Shown: positions 42,100-50,226 of the stretch, one piece after another
Position numbering within the stretch: position 1 is the first letter of the stretch
Layout: the number at the start of each line of letters is the position of its first letter
Source of the DNA: UBA4665 sp036388555
Lineage (GTDB): Bacteria; Patescibacteriota; Saccharimonadia; Saccharimonadales; UBA4665
Assembly (NCBI GenBank): GCA_036388555.1
Contig: DASVRP010000008.1
Coordinates: 1-64,000 of the forward strand
DNA: 64,000 nucleotides
Direction of reading: 5' to 3'
The notes under the pieces: model-generated
The model's input: only the letters and a program-made list of their open reading frames with translations
What the model was told of the DNA's origin: nothing
Database searches by the model: none
Program-made: the position numbers and the translations under genes

Positions 42100-42166
42100 A
42101 TGTTTATCAAAAATATGGAACAGAGGTGATTATACCGCAATGATGGGCTGTTGACAATTGCTAGGG

Positions 42167-42793
42167 CTAGGCTGGCGTGCCGCCGATAGCGGTGTGCGTA
42201 CCAGGATAGACGGTTTCGTCTGCAACGGGCAGGGTGTCTACCGGCCGGGACCGCGCAAAGTCGGCTATATCGGTGATGCTGGCGGTAGGGCTGTCGGCGT
42301 CAATGAAGATCGGGTCGGTTGCCTCGAGCATGTCCATGATGGCTTTGGACGAGAAAGGTATTTTGCGAGAATGGGTTACAGCAGTCGCGATCTGTGATAA
42401 ATCAATCACCAGCTCACCGAGGCCTTGTACGGCAGGATCGCCAGCATATTTACCCATGACTACCCGTGTCAATGCGTTCAGGGAATCAAAATCTACCATC
42501 GGGCCGTCGAGTATATCAGCAATATCGCTATCTGGGTTATTCCGGCGGGCTTTTTGCTTTTGGGCATTCTTTCTCGTCAGCTCAATACTCGCAGCACGAT
42601 GCCGTTGTTCATAGAATGCGGTTTCGGTAAGAGGGTCATCGAAATGGAGTGGATTCCTGGGTGGAGCCAAGCATACTTCCCCAGCTGCCTCCAGCTCCGC
42701 TTCAGATATGATACCTTCCCAGAAGTCCCGTGATTCGGGGTTTTGGCCTGTCCTGGAGAAATCGGGCCCGTGCTGGGAGCGTGGTATTTTCAT
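42167..42793 (-). CDS. Unknown acidic protein
   Basis: 208 aa, hydrophilic, no membrane segment or known motif. A central Arg/Lys/Gln helix (L-T-R-K-N-A-Q-K-Q-K-A-R-R) is followed by an acidic second half. Lies alone between tRNA-His and a deacetylase gene. Upstream sequence is AT-rich but I see no convincing promoter. Confidence 0.5.
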   Translation of the reverse strand: MKIPRSQHGPDFSRTGQNPESRDFWEGIISEAELEAAGEVCLAPPRNPLHFDDPLTETAFYEQRHRAASIELTRKNAQKQKARRNNPDSDIADILDGPMVDFDSLNALTRVVMGKYAGDPAVQGLGELVIDLSQIATAVTHSRKIPFSSKAIMDMLEATDPIFIDADSPTASITDIADFARSRPVDTLPVADETVYPGTHTAIGGTPA

Positions 42794-42878
42794 ATAAAAG
42801 ATTTAATGATGTACTAATGAGCAAAATACCATATTTGGTACTGAAATTCAAGCGTTGTACGGGAAATGGCACGTGTGA

Positions 42879-43706
42879 TCAGCAGGGGAGCGGGTACGGC
42901 GCGCGGATCCTGGTGGTGGCGATCTTGCCGTCCACTTTGTATGGCCGGCAGAGCTGTAATCCCTTGGCACGCAGTCCGTCGACGATACAATTGGTCGCAT
43001 CATATGCCTTGGTATGGAGGTGCATCAGGACGACCGAACCGGCCTTGGCATTAGCTTTGACATGGCTACAGATCTGGGCGGCAGTCTTGCCGGTGTAGTC
43101 GAGGGTATCGAGCGTCCAGGTACACACCTGATAGTTCATGCCTTCAGCGATTGCCTTGACCGAGGCGTTGTATGCGCCGTACGGTGGCCGGAGATAGCCG
43201 CTGCTGCCCGATGCACCGCCGGCGCCTTTGGAGATCTCAGCGGTCACACCGGCTTTGGTAAGCTTCGTGAGGTTCTTGTGGCTCCAGCTATGGTTGCCCA
43301 TCCATTGCCCCTGGTCGCGCACCTGGGTAGCAAGATTCACTCCTGTGGAATTGAGGTATTTGATATATTCCTGCCGGATCGGGAAGAAGGTAGCGCCGAC
43401 ATCCTTGCTGGCCAGCAGTTTGGCCTGGGCGACGATGCGCTTCGAATTGCCGTACGCCCAGTCGTCGTATGTCAATAGGACGCGGGATGATGTATTGCCG
43501 CATTTGTTGACCGTATAGGCGCTGGCGGCGTCCAGGCTCTGGGTGTTAAGCTTGGCGCCGTCCGAGCCGAAGGAATCACCGCGCGACATGATTTCGGCGG
43601 GAGTATCGGCCGCTAACACCTCTGTCGGTACCGCTACCATGATGCTCATTACGAGGACGGCGGCCAAAAGTCCCCATTGTCGGAATAGTCTGATTGTCTG
43701 TTGCAT
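42879..43706 (-). CDS. Secreted polysaccharide deacetylase (NodB domain)
   Basis: 275 aa. Signal peptide to about residue 32 (V-L-A|A-D-T), then a NodB domain: T-Y-D-D-W (catalytic Asp and metal Asp), N-H-S-W-S-H (metal His pair), R-P-P-Y-G, D-x-L-D-Y and L-M-H-L-H. Removes N-acetyl groups from peptidoglycan or exopolysaccharide (CE4). AGGAGG 8 nt before ATG 43706 decides the start. One of three deacetylases in the window. Confidence 0.88.
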   Translation of the reverse strand: MQQTIRLFRQWGLLAAVLVMSIMVAVPTEVLAADTPAEIMSRGDSFGSDGAKLNTQSLDAASAYTVNKCGNTSSRVLLTYDDWAYGNSKRIVAQAKLLASKDVGATFFPIRQEYIKYLNSTGVNLATQVRDQGQWMGNHSWSHKNLTKLTKAGVTAEISKGAGGASGSSGYLRPPYGAYNASVKAIAEGMNYQVCTWTLDTLDYTGKTAAQICSHVKANAKAGSVVLMHLHTKAYDATNCIVDGLRAKGLQLCRPYKVDGKIATTRIRAPYPLPC

Positions 43707-43809
43707 GGCGGCTTCCTCCTGAATGTATATCTGCATTATATGCTACTGCGGAGCCGGGCCAAGCGTGTTCGTCACACGGAATAAGTGATATTTGCGTACA
43801 ATAAGCGCT

Positions 43810-44550
43810 ATGGATATCATGCCTTACCTTATCATTGCTGCCGCCGGCATCGTAGCCGGCATACTCTCCGGTATCGGGGGAGGAGGCGGTGGGATGATCA
43901 TGATGCCGGTGCTGATATTCCTGGGCCTGCCACCACAGAATGCGGTCGCTACGGGCAAGATGAACGGACTTGGTGCTGCACTTGGAGGTTTGACTGCTTT
44001 CGCCAAGACGGGCCACATACGGAAGGACATTCTCAAAGTGATGATCCCGGCTGCCGTGGTCATCGGACTCGTGACGCCTGTGGCATTCAGCCTGATCGAG
44101 AGTGATGTATTCCAGGTGATCTTAGGAATCCTGCTCATCGTATTGACGCCGACGCTGTTCCTGAAGCGCAAACTCGCCTTCCAGCCATCCCGGAAGCACA
44201 AAGTGGCCGGCTATAGCGCATACAGCGGTGTACTGACGCTCCAGGCGATATTCGGCAGCGGAGTCGGCAGCCTGGCGATGTACGCCCAGACGCTGCTGCT
44301 CGGTACGACGAAACTAGAGGCCAATGCCACGAAACGCGCTGTTAACTCAGTATTGACGCCGATTACCTTCGTCGCCCTGCTGATCGGCGGATACGTCGTG
44401 CTGAGTTACGGCCTGGTCGGTATGGTCGCGGCGTTCATCGGCACACACATCGGTACCAAGATCGCCATAAAACAAGGGGAGATGTTCGCAGCTTATGCGC
44501 TGGCGTCGGTCGGGTTGGTATCCGGGGTTATTCTGATCATATCGGCATGA
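43810..44550 (+). CDS. TauE/SafE-family membrane transporter
   Basis: 246 aa, about eight transmembrane helices in two repeats, each starting with the G-x-x-S-G-I-G-G-G-G-G-G type glycine motif (first at about 16-28) and N-A-V-A-T. The family exports sulfite/organosulfonates or other anions. ATG 43810 follows TACAAT (43797-43802) after 7 nt without a ribosome-binding site. Substrate unknown. Confidence 0.82.
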   Translation: MDIMPYLIIAAAGIVAGILSGIGGGGGGMIMMPVLIFLGLPPQNAVATGKMNGLGAALGGLTAFAKTGHIRKDILKVMIPAAVVIGLVTPVAFSLIESDVFQVILGILLIVLTPTLFLKRKLAFQPSRKHKVAGYSAYSGVLTLQAIFGSGVGSLAMYAQTLLLGTTKLEANATKRAVNSVLTPITFVALLIGGYVVLSYGLVGMVAAFIGTHIGTKIAIKQGEMFAAYALASVGLVSGVILIISA

Positions 44551-44643
44551 ACGGCGCATAAATCCTTTAAGTTATAAATTTAATAGATACGGCCGGTCAT
44601 GGCGGGCACACTAGTGGGCATAACTAATGCGAGGGAGTAGACC

Positions 44644-45345
44644 ATGGCAGGCAGAACGGACGAATACGGTGAACGCCGGAGTGGCGGCGGCTTCAAGAAG
44701 TTTCTGACCGGATTGATACTTGGACTGTTACTGGGCGGCGCCGGCGCCTATGCCTGGCTGAACAGTCAGGACAGCAAGGAATCCACCAACGCGGCCGTTA
44801 CGACGCAGGCTGCTACTGATGGGAACAAAGATTCGGCACGATCATCGGAACAGATGAAGCTGACTGCTGCCCAGCAGACCCAGGTCGACCGTTACGCCCA
44901 GCTGCTGGTCGAGGCCAGCCGTGAAGGTGTCGATGTGCCATCAGAGGAGGCTGATGCCGCCAAGGCGGCGCTGAATGACACGACGACGAAGTTCCTGGCA
45001 TCCATGCGGGACGCCAAGCTGCTGAAAGATTCCGCCAACACCGAGGATCTGAACGCCACCGTCGGCGGCGTCAATAACAGCTTCCTGCAATATGCCGCTA
45101 CGGCCCGGACCGGCGACAACCACCAGCAGGTTGATGAGGCCGTCAAGCGCCTGTCCGACTATCTGAAGCAGAACGCAACCTTCAGTAACCAGGCACAGTT
45201 CGACGCCACGCTGGTCAGCTTCAAGAATTCTGTCCTTGAAAGTGTCCGTAACTTCGTAAAGGATGATTACGCCGGATCATACGTCAAGGAAGCCGAAGCA
45301 CAGTCAGAGCTGCGGAAATTGGTCGAGAATCTGCAGAAGCAGTAA
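44644..45345 (+). CDS. Unknown membrane-anchored protein
   Basis: 233 aa. A Gly/Arg-rich start, one Gly-zipper-rich transmembrane helix (about 19-40), then an Ala/Gln/Asp-rich helical extracytoplasmic domain with predicted coiled coil. GGGAG ribosome-binding site before ATG 44644. No family recognised. Confidence 0.55.
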   Translation: MAGRTDEYGERRSGGGFKKFLTGLILGLLLGGAGAYAWLNSQDSKESTNAAVTTQAATDGNKDSARSSEQMKLTAAQQTQVDRYAQLLVEASREGVDVPSEEADAAKAALNDTTTKFLASMRDAKLLKDSANTEDLNATVGGVNNSFLQYAATARTGDNHQQVDEAVKRLSDYLKQNATFSNQAQFDATLVSFKNSVLESVRNFVKDDYAGSYVKEAEAQSELRKLVENLQKQ

Positions 45346-45400
45346 CGTATTCATGCCGGACTGCTGACCAAGTGAAGACTATTTTACGACTATCATCCAA

Positions 45401-45428
45401 TTGATTATCAATTTAATGCGGATATAAT
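45401..45428 (+). promoter_or_regulatory. Leaderless promoter of the ClpP-like protease gene
   Basis: TTGATT (45401-45406), 16-bp spacer, TATAAT (45423-45428), then 8 nt to ATG 45437. Confidence 0.6.
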
Positions 45429-45436
45429 CATAATTG

Positions 45437-46318
45437 ATGACAGTCAAACAAGATGTATTAATTATCAGGGGTGGAATATATTCTCATGTTCTTGATAAGG
45501 TGAGTGATCAGACTTCTGGTTCGAGAGGGGATCATTTGTACCTTGTGCTCGACACATATGGCGGTGCTCCAGGCATTGGTTACAGAACTCTAAGGCTCTT
45601 ACAGGCGAAATACGCCAAAATAACGGCAATCGTACCCAATTACGCTTACAGTACCGGTACTTTGATGGCTTTAGGGTGCGATTTCATATATATGAATCGG
45701 AGCGCCTGTCTTGGGCCGCTAGATACACAAATACCTCATCCAACAGACGGTACTATGATTTCTAGTCTTGAGATTAGAGACACAATGAATACACTGGTTG
45801 GTTTCGTACAATCATACTCCGCTACATTTGCAGACAATTTGAGGAATAAAATATCAGACCCATTGGGCAAAAATGATGCCTGGGAGCTTGCCATGAAGAC
45901 GTCTGTCGAATTGATTAAACCAATTGTTGAAAAAATTGATCCGATTCAACTTCAAAGCAGTAGTCGAAGCTCTACCATAGGACAAAAATACGCAGAAAGT
46001 CTCTTATCATCACGAATGATGAAAGACAACCAACCCCTTGCACGGCTAGTTAGTCAATATCTTGCAAACAACTATGACGATCATGCTTATGCTATAGTTT
46101 TAGAAGAGGTTACTGACAGGCTTGCGTTAAGCGCCGCTGATTTAGCCGACTGTGAACATTGGGCACAAATAGAATCGCTCTTCGTAAACACTAATGATAC
46201 GGACATTACGATGAAGGCTATCTATCTTGAAGAGCCTAGTCCTGATCAAGAATCTAAAAACACACAGACAACATCTAAAAATAAAGATATAAATAATGAT
46301 AAGGGGGCGAAAACATGA
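45437..46318 (+). CDS. ClpP-fold serine peptidase (SDH proteinase/SppA-like)
   Basis: 293 aa, cytosolic. L-V-L-D-T-Y-G-G-A-P-G (oxyanion strand) and A-Y-S-T-G-T-L-M-A-L (Ser nucleophile) followed by G-P-L-D-T-Q match the serine dehydrogenase proteinase branch of the ClpP/crotonase fold. The C-terminal 100 residues are helical and charged. Codon use and base composition are clearly more AT-rich than in neighbouring genes, which suggests acquisition. Forms a two-gene unit (ATGA overlap) with a 71-aa protein, next to tRNA-Arg. Confidence 0.75.
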   Translation: MTVKQDVLIIRGGIYSHVLDKVSDQTSGSRGDHLYLVLDTYGGAPGIGYRTLRLLQAKYAKITAIVPNYAYSTGTLMALGCDFIYMNRSACLGPLDTQIPHPTDGTMISSLEIRDTMNTLVGFVQSYSATFADNLRNKISDPLGKNDAWELAMKTSVELIKPIVEKIDPIQLQSSSRSSTIGQKYAESLLSSRMMKDNQPLARLVSQYLANNYDDHAYAIVLEEVTDRLALSAADLADCEHWAQIESLFVNTNDTDITMKAIYLEEPSPDQESKNTQTTSKNKDINNDKGAKT

Positions 46319-46530
46319 CACATGCAGCAGTTTTGAGAAACTTACTCTTCTCTGAAAATGATTCACCAACCCCTGATCACACGCCTTCTCCCGATATAGC
46401 TAAGAACATCGAGCAATTTTCTGTGGATTACCGTAAGTATATAGTCAAAGAAATGGCAGATGAACTTGATAAACAAGATAAGGAAGCAGAGCATATCCAA
46501 CGAGTCAAATCAAACCCTGCTAAAGCCTAA
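46315..46530 (+). CDS. Small charged protein coupled to the ClpP-like peptidase
   Basis: 71 aa, helical, highly charged (K-E-M-A-D-E-L-D-K-Q-D-K-E-A-E-H region), no membrane segment. AT-rich like its partner and overlapping it by 4 bp. Possibly an adaptor, inhibitor or substrate of the peptidase; this is inference from coupling alone. Confidence 0.6.
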   Translation: MTHAAVLRNLLFSENDSPTPDHTPSPDIAKNIEQFSVDYRKYIVKEMADELDKQDKEAEHIQRVKSNPAKA

Positions 46531-46591
46531 CTAAGACAAAGAGACAAACTATTAGCTCATTAGCTATTTCTGCTGTTTTGTTGAAGTTTTT

Positions 46592-46705
46592 GACTGGATA
46601 GCGCACGCCGGCGCATCATGCTCGAAGCAAGCTTCTGCGCGTGACGCTTGGCGACCGAACCAGTGACTACGATCTTTTGCTGCGCAAAATCTCTGTCACT
46701 GGTTC
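46592..46705 (-). other. tRNA-flanking structured element, copy 2 (split T-arm copy of tRNA-Arg)
   Basis: Read on the minus strand after the tRNA-Arg terminator: GAACCAGTGAC (46705-46695) pairs with GTCACTGGTTC (46667-46657), 11 bp, enclosing TTTTGC-gca-GCAAAA. The right arm repeats the T-arm of tRNA-Arg up to TTCG (46656), followed by an insert of exactly 56 bp (46655-46600), then ATCCAGTC (46599-46592), the tRNA-Arg continuation. Insert stems: GCGTCA/TGATGC and GAAG-CTTG-CTTC. 37 of 56 insert positions equal copy 1, and stem changes are mostly compensatory. Confidence 0.7.
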
Positions 46706-46719
46706 AAACCCTATCTGAA

Positions 46720-46760
46720 CCAATATAAAAAGCCTGACGTTGCCAGGCTTTTTATATTGG
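46720..46760 (-). terminator. tRNA-Arg terminator built on the CCA end
   Basis: 17-bp perfect arms (46720-46736 and 46744-46760), 7-nt loop. On the minus strand the first arm begins with the tRNA's CCA, exactly as at tRNA-Pro(TGG). Confidence 0.75.
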
Positions 46761-46834
46761 TGCCCCGGACTGGATTCGAACCAGTGACCTTGAGCTTAGA
46801 AGTCTCCTGCTCTATCCAGCTGAGCTACCAGGGC
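46758..46834 (-). tRNA. tRNA-Arg (anticodon TCT)
   Basis: 77 nt with encoded CCA. Acceptor GCCCTGG/CCGGGGC (one G-T), D-arm GCTC..GAGC, T-arm ACTGG-TTCGAAT-CCAGT, anticodon loop CTTCTAA giving TCT. In the anticodon stem only the middle three pairs (GAG/CTC) are regular; positions 27-43 (G/A) and 31-39 (A/G) mismatch. Confidence 0.85.
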
Positions 46835-46873
46835 AAACAATAAGATTAACGCTGTAATTATAACAGATACATA

Positions 46874-47353
46874 TCAGAGGGTTTGCAAATAGGTGAAGAG
46901 GCGGTCGTTTGCAGGAATGTTCAGCTTGCAGACTGTAAATAATTTGTCGCCCTGCTTAGCAGGGAACCGGTACGCGATGTCGCTGCCGTCGGTATCAGAT
47001 GGGCAGGAAGCCTCGTCAGATGACTTTTCAATGTAACTGCTGAAGTCTGCTGCGGCGATCCGGCTCCTGGCTTCAGCGACCTGCTCGGCCGTCAGGCTTT
47101 TTGTACCGAAATCGCCGTTACTGTAAAGCGTAGCCTCGTCGCGGCACATCTTGCCACTCCCATCGGCGCCCGGACACAGGCCACCCTGTTGCACCCGCAC
47201 GAAAACGACGTTGTCAGCCGTTTTTTCCACGTTGTCAGCCTGGATCTGATCCTGGGATTGCGTGCGCTGTGCGAAGAAAAATGCTGCTGCCATGATGGTT
47301 AAGGCTAGAACTATGGCGATGATGAGAATAGGGCGTTTGGTGTCTGATTTCAT
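46874..47353 (-). CDS. Unknown membrane-anchored protein with four cysteines
   Basis: 159 aa. Single N-terminal transmembrane helix (about 9-29), then a small extracytoplasmic domain with Cys in L-C-P-G, M-C-R-D, A-S-C-P and F-T-V-C-K that could form two disulfides. Starts 25 bp downstream of tRNA-Gly on the same strand, so it may be read from the tRNA promoter. No family recognised. Confidence 0.55.
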   Translation of the reverse strand: MKSDTKRPILIIAIVLALTIMAAAFFFAQRTQSQDQIQADNVEKTADNVVFVRVQQGGLCPGADGSGKMCRDEATLYSNGDFGTKSLTAEQVAEARSRIAAADFSSYIEKSSDEASCPSDTDGSDIAYRFPAKQGDKLFTVCKLNIPANDRLFTYLQTL

Positions 47354-47378
47354 ACTGTCATCTTAGCATAAGCATGAT

Positions 47379-47453
47379 TGGTGCGGGTGCGGAGAGTCGA
47401 ACTCCGCTCACCAGTTTGGAAAACTGGGATAATAACCGATATACGACACCCGC
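47379..47453 (-). tRNA. tRNA-Gly (anticodon TCC)
   Basis: 75 nt with encoded CCA. Acceptor GCGGGTG/CACCCGC; anticodon stem CCAGT/ACTGG around TTTCCAA, anticodon TCC; T-arm CGGAG-TTCGACT-CTCCG. Confidence 0.95.
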
Positions 47454-47739
47454 GGATCTGTTCGGTACGTAACAGATTATACCAGATTATGACCCCTAGT
47501 CCGCTACGTGGCCATCCGGAGCGACTTTACAGGTAGTTTACAAAGTATATATTTTCACTGACGCGCGTGCTATATAAATCGATAATGGCATTATTAACAG
47601 CGTCGGAGGGGAAGCAGGAAGTGCTGATTCATGCCGTCTCAACGGGGAAAGCGAGGGTATATTGGAGCATAAAAGCGTAAAAAGTATAGATAATTGCTTG
47701 TGCTAACAGATACGGAAGCATAAACATTATATAATACTC

Positions 47740-47767
47740 TTTACAAATTGTCATAATCATGTATAAT
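47740..47767 (+). promoter_or_regulatory. Promoter of the LPNTG/deacetylase/glycosyltransferase operon
   Basis: TTTACA (47740-47745), 16-bp spacer, TATAAT (47762-47767). A second TATAAT at 47730 may add a start. The rest of the gap 47454-47739 is AT-rich and shows no gene or repeat that I can support. Confidence 0.55.
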
Positions 47768-47773
47768 ATAGTT

Positions 47774-47869
47774 TGTCAGTGTGAAAGAGGTGGGACTGGG
47801 CGCGGCGAGTGGGCCGCACCAGTAATATCTCTCGAATTACTGCTTAGTAACTAATAATGGAGGTCTGCG
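47774..47869 (+). promoter_or_regulatory. Long structured 5' leader of the LPNTG operon
   Basis: About 95 nt from the predicted start site to the ATG. It holds GCGGC-gagtgg-GCCGC (47802-47817) extended by GGTG/CACC (47789-47792 / 47817-47820) and a second hairpin AGTAAT...ATTACT (47821-47841), then GGAGGT before ATG 47870. Most genes here have no or short leaders, so this is unusual and suggests post-transcriptional control. No known riboswitch recognised. Confidence 0.4.
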
Positions 47870-48028
47870 ATGTATGGAAGTCCAGTAGGGCCCATCGTAG
47901 CTACTACAGCTACAGTCGGTGCAGTTACTCTGCCAAATACGGGTGGCGACTTTGTCGTTTCTCTGGCAGTTTCTGTTGCAGCCGGCCTGGTCGCATGGGG
48001 TGTCTTGTACGCTCGTGCTGCCCGCTAA
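47870..48028 (+). CDS. 52-aa LPNTG cell-wall-anchored micro-protein
   Basis: M-Y-G-S-P-V-G-P-I-V followed by a Thr/Ala/Val stretch, L-P-N-T-G at residues 21-25, a hydrophobic helix (about 28-48) and the tail A-R-A-A-R: a complete sortase sorting signal. GGAGGT 5 nt before the ATG. The 20 residues before the motif are not a normal cleavable signal peptide, so either the protein inserts by its only helix or the N-terminus is the mature surface part. First gene of an operon with a deacetylase and a glycosyltransferase; a sortase gene is 2.2 kb away, convergent. Confidence 0.7.
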   Translation: MYGSPVGPIVATTATVGAVTLPNTGGDFVVSLAVSVAAGLVAWGVLYARAAR

Positions 48029-48044
48029 CAAGCAGGAGGTCATT

Positions 48045-48953
48045 ATGAAAGAAGCTACCATCACTCAACATAGGAAGAAGATCAGCCTGCGGGAAGTCGC
48101 AACTGCGCTGGTGGTCTTCCTGGTCGTGTTGGCTTACCCGGTATATTCCGTTTTTGCGGCAGGGAGCTTCTTTCATGATGACGATAACCGCACAAGTGAA
48201 CCGCTTACAGCCATGGCCCAGCGCCCGGCTGACGCGACTGACCGTGAGCCGCAGCTGTTCCAAGAACCGATGATCAGTGTCACCTTCGACGACGGTTTCG
48301 ATTCAATTTATACACAGGCAATGCCACTGCTCCAGAAATATGGCATCCAGAGCACCCAGTACATCCTCGCCGGTAAGACCGACGACCCTTATTACGTATC
48401 CTGGAAGCAGATAGCCAACATGCAGAAGGGTGGCCACGAGATCGCCTGCCACACCATGACCCACACCGACCTGACGTCGCTGACCGACGCTGACCTTAAC
48501 TATCAGGTCACGCGCTGTAAGACCGAACTGACCAAGCGTTTCGGTGTCATCAGTAACTTCGCAAGCCCGTACGGTGCGGCCAATACCCGCACGTTGGATG
48601 TCATCAGCAAACACTTCGATTCGCAGCGTAATACCAACGGTGATCCTACCAATGGCGTTACAGAGGTGGATGTCAACACTGCAGCCAATTTCGACCGCTT
48701 CAATATCATAGGTGTCACCGTCCGTCATGACACGACAGTCAAGCAGCTCGAGGACCTCGTCAATTTCGCCAAGCAGAACAACGGCTGGGTCGTGCTGACC
48801 TACCACCAGGCTGATGAGGGCAATGCATCACAGTTCGGCGTCAACCCCGCCAGTCTCGACAAGCAGTTTGCCTACCTGAGCAAGACTGACGTCCGAATCG
48901 TAACCATGCAGGATGCCTTGGAAGCAACCAAGCTAAAGGATCTGGAGTTTTAA
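48045..48953 (+). CDS. Membrane-anchored polysaccharide deacetylase
   Basis: 302 aa. N-terminal transmembrane anchor (about 18-38), short linker, NodB domain with T-F-D-D-G (about 80), C-H-T-M-T-H (about 135) and A-S-P-Y-G, ending with L-T-Y-H-Q. Architecture resembles PgaB/IcaB-type N-deacetylases that act on a nascent exopolysaccharide. AGGAGGT precedes ATG 48045, and the glycosyltransferase gene follows after 2 bp, so polymer synthesis and deacetylation are probably coupled. Confidence 0.9.
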   Translation: MKEATITQHRKKISLREVATALVVFLVVLAYPVYSVFAAGSFFHDDDNRTSEPLTAMAQRPADATDREPQLFQEPMISVTFDDGFDSIYTQAMPLLQKYGIQSTQYILAGKTDDPYYVSWKQIANMQKGGHEIACHTMTHTDLTSLTDADLNYQVTRCKTELTKRFGVISNFASPYGAANTRTLDVISKHFDSQRNTNGDPTNGVTEVDVNTAANFDRFNIIGVTVRHDTTVKQLEDLVNFAKQNNGWVVLTYHQADEGNASQFGVNPASLDKQFAYLSKTDVRIVTMQDALEATKLKDLEF

Positions 48954-48955
48954 TC

Positions 48956-50215
48956 ATGAGAACTATTGACCGCACCAACTACATGATCGATATGGAACTG
49001 CTGGGCCGCTATAACGAGCGCACCAACTATGCAGAGCTGGTCGGACGTACTATCTATGTCGATCCTGATGAGGATCAGGCTGCAAGCGGTTCGCGCAAGT
49101 CTGCTAAAGCTGGCCGCGCCGGCAAGACGAATAAGAAGGCACTCCGTGTCTACCGCTCAAAACTTGCACTGCTGATTGCTGCCCACGACGAAGAACTCGT
49201 CATCGAACAGACGATCCGCTCGGCTATCCGTGCCGGCCAGGATCCGAAGCATATCTATGTCGTCGACGATAACTCTTCTGACAGGACTTCCGAAATCGCC
49301 CTGAGCATCCTGAAGCCTTCTAACGTCGTCAAGGTCGGACGAAGTGGTAAAGGACTTGCCCTCACTAAAGCCGCCCACGAATTTGACCTCGTCAAGCGCT
49401 ACGAATGGATCCACATCGCCGATGCCGATGGCGGCTTCGTCCAGGATTACTTCAAGCTGTTCCGGAAGAAAGTCGACCCTAAGTTCGCTGCTGCTACCGG
49501 ATACGTCCGCAGCCTGCCGAGCGGCATCGTCGGCCAGTACCGCGTCATGGAATATACCCTTGGCCAGGAACTGCACCGCCGCTTCCAGGCTATGACCCAT
49601 ACTGTAACGGTCATTCCGGGCCCGACGTCATGTTTCCGGTCTGACGTCTTCGCCAAAGTCAACTTCGCCAATAAATCAATGACTGAGGACTTTGACGTCA
49701 CCCTGCAGATCCACCGCCAGAAACTCGGCAAGGTCCAGTTTATTCCGGAATGTGTCGCCTACACCCAGGATCCCCGCGATCTGAAAGACTTTACCAAGCA
49801 GATCAGCCGCTGGAACCGCGGTATGATGCAGTCCATCAAGCGCCACAAGATCGGCCGTATGACGAACCGCATCGATGCCTACCTCAGCTACCTGCTGTTG
49901 CAGAACTTCCTGATGTTCTTCAACTACGCCGTCGTGCTGCCGTTCATGGCCTACCGGATGCAGTCGCCGCATGTCATCGCCGTCGCCTTCCTGACTGATG
50001 TCATGCTGATGTTCATCCTGACCCTGCTGATGGCCATGAAGGCCGGTCGCATGGATATCCTGAGCGCCTTCCCGCACATCTACATCTACCGCTGGGTCAC
50101 GCTGTACGTTTTCCTGAAAGCCTACGTCGAAGTTATGATCCTGCGCAAGTTCAAGACCAGTGAAGGTATCTGGGGTACCGCAGGTCGCCGCTACAAGAAC
50201 ACCGTCAGTGTCTAA
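48956..50215 (+). CDS. Family 2 glycosyltransferase (polysaccharide synthase-like)
   Basis: 419 aa. A 65-residue basic N-terminal part, GT-A domain (about 68-290) with I-A-A-H-D-E-E, D-D-N-S-S-D, D-A-D-G-G, T-E-D-F-D and Q-I-S-R-W (Q-x-x-R-W), then four transmembrane helices. No N-terminal helix, unlike the GT2 at 40385-41644. Likely polymerises a GlcNAc-type glycan that the upstream deacetylase modifies (inference). Confidence 0.88.
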   Translation: MRTIDRTNYMIDMELLGRYNERTNYAELVGRTIYVDPDEDQAASGSRKSAKAGRAGKTNKKALRVYRSKLALLIAAHDEELVIEQTIRSAIRAGQDPKHIYVVDDNSSDRTSEIALSILKPSNVVKVGRSGKGLALTKAAHEFDLVKRYEWIHIADADGGFVQDYFKLFRKKVDPKFAAATGYVRSLPSGIVGQYRVMEYTLGQELHRRFQAMTHTVTVIPGPTSCFRSDVFAKVNFANKSMTEDFDVTLQIHRQKLGKVQFIPECVAYTQDPRDLKDFTKQISRWNRGMMQSIKRHKIGRMTNRIDAYLSYLLLQNFLMFFNYAVVLPFMAYRMQSPHVIAVAFLTDVMLMFILTLLMAMKAGRMDILSAFPHIYIYRWVTLYVFLKAYVEVMILRKFKTSEGIWGTAGRRYKNTVSV

Positions 50216-50226
50216 ATATTCCCACC

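Noticed and set aside
46556..46757. Hidden gene between the ClpP-like operon and tRNA-Arg
   Set aside because: No frame with a start, ribosome-binding site and reasonable composition; the space is taken by the structured element and terminator.
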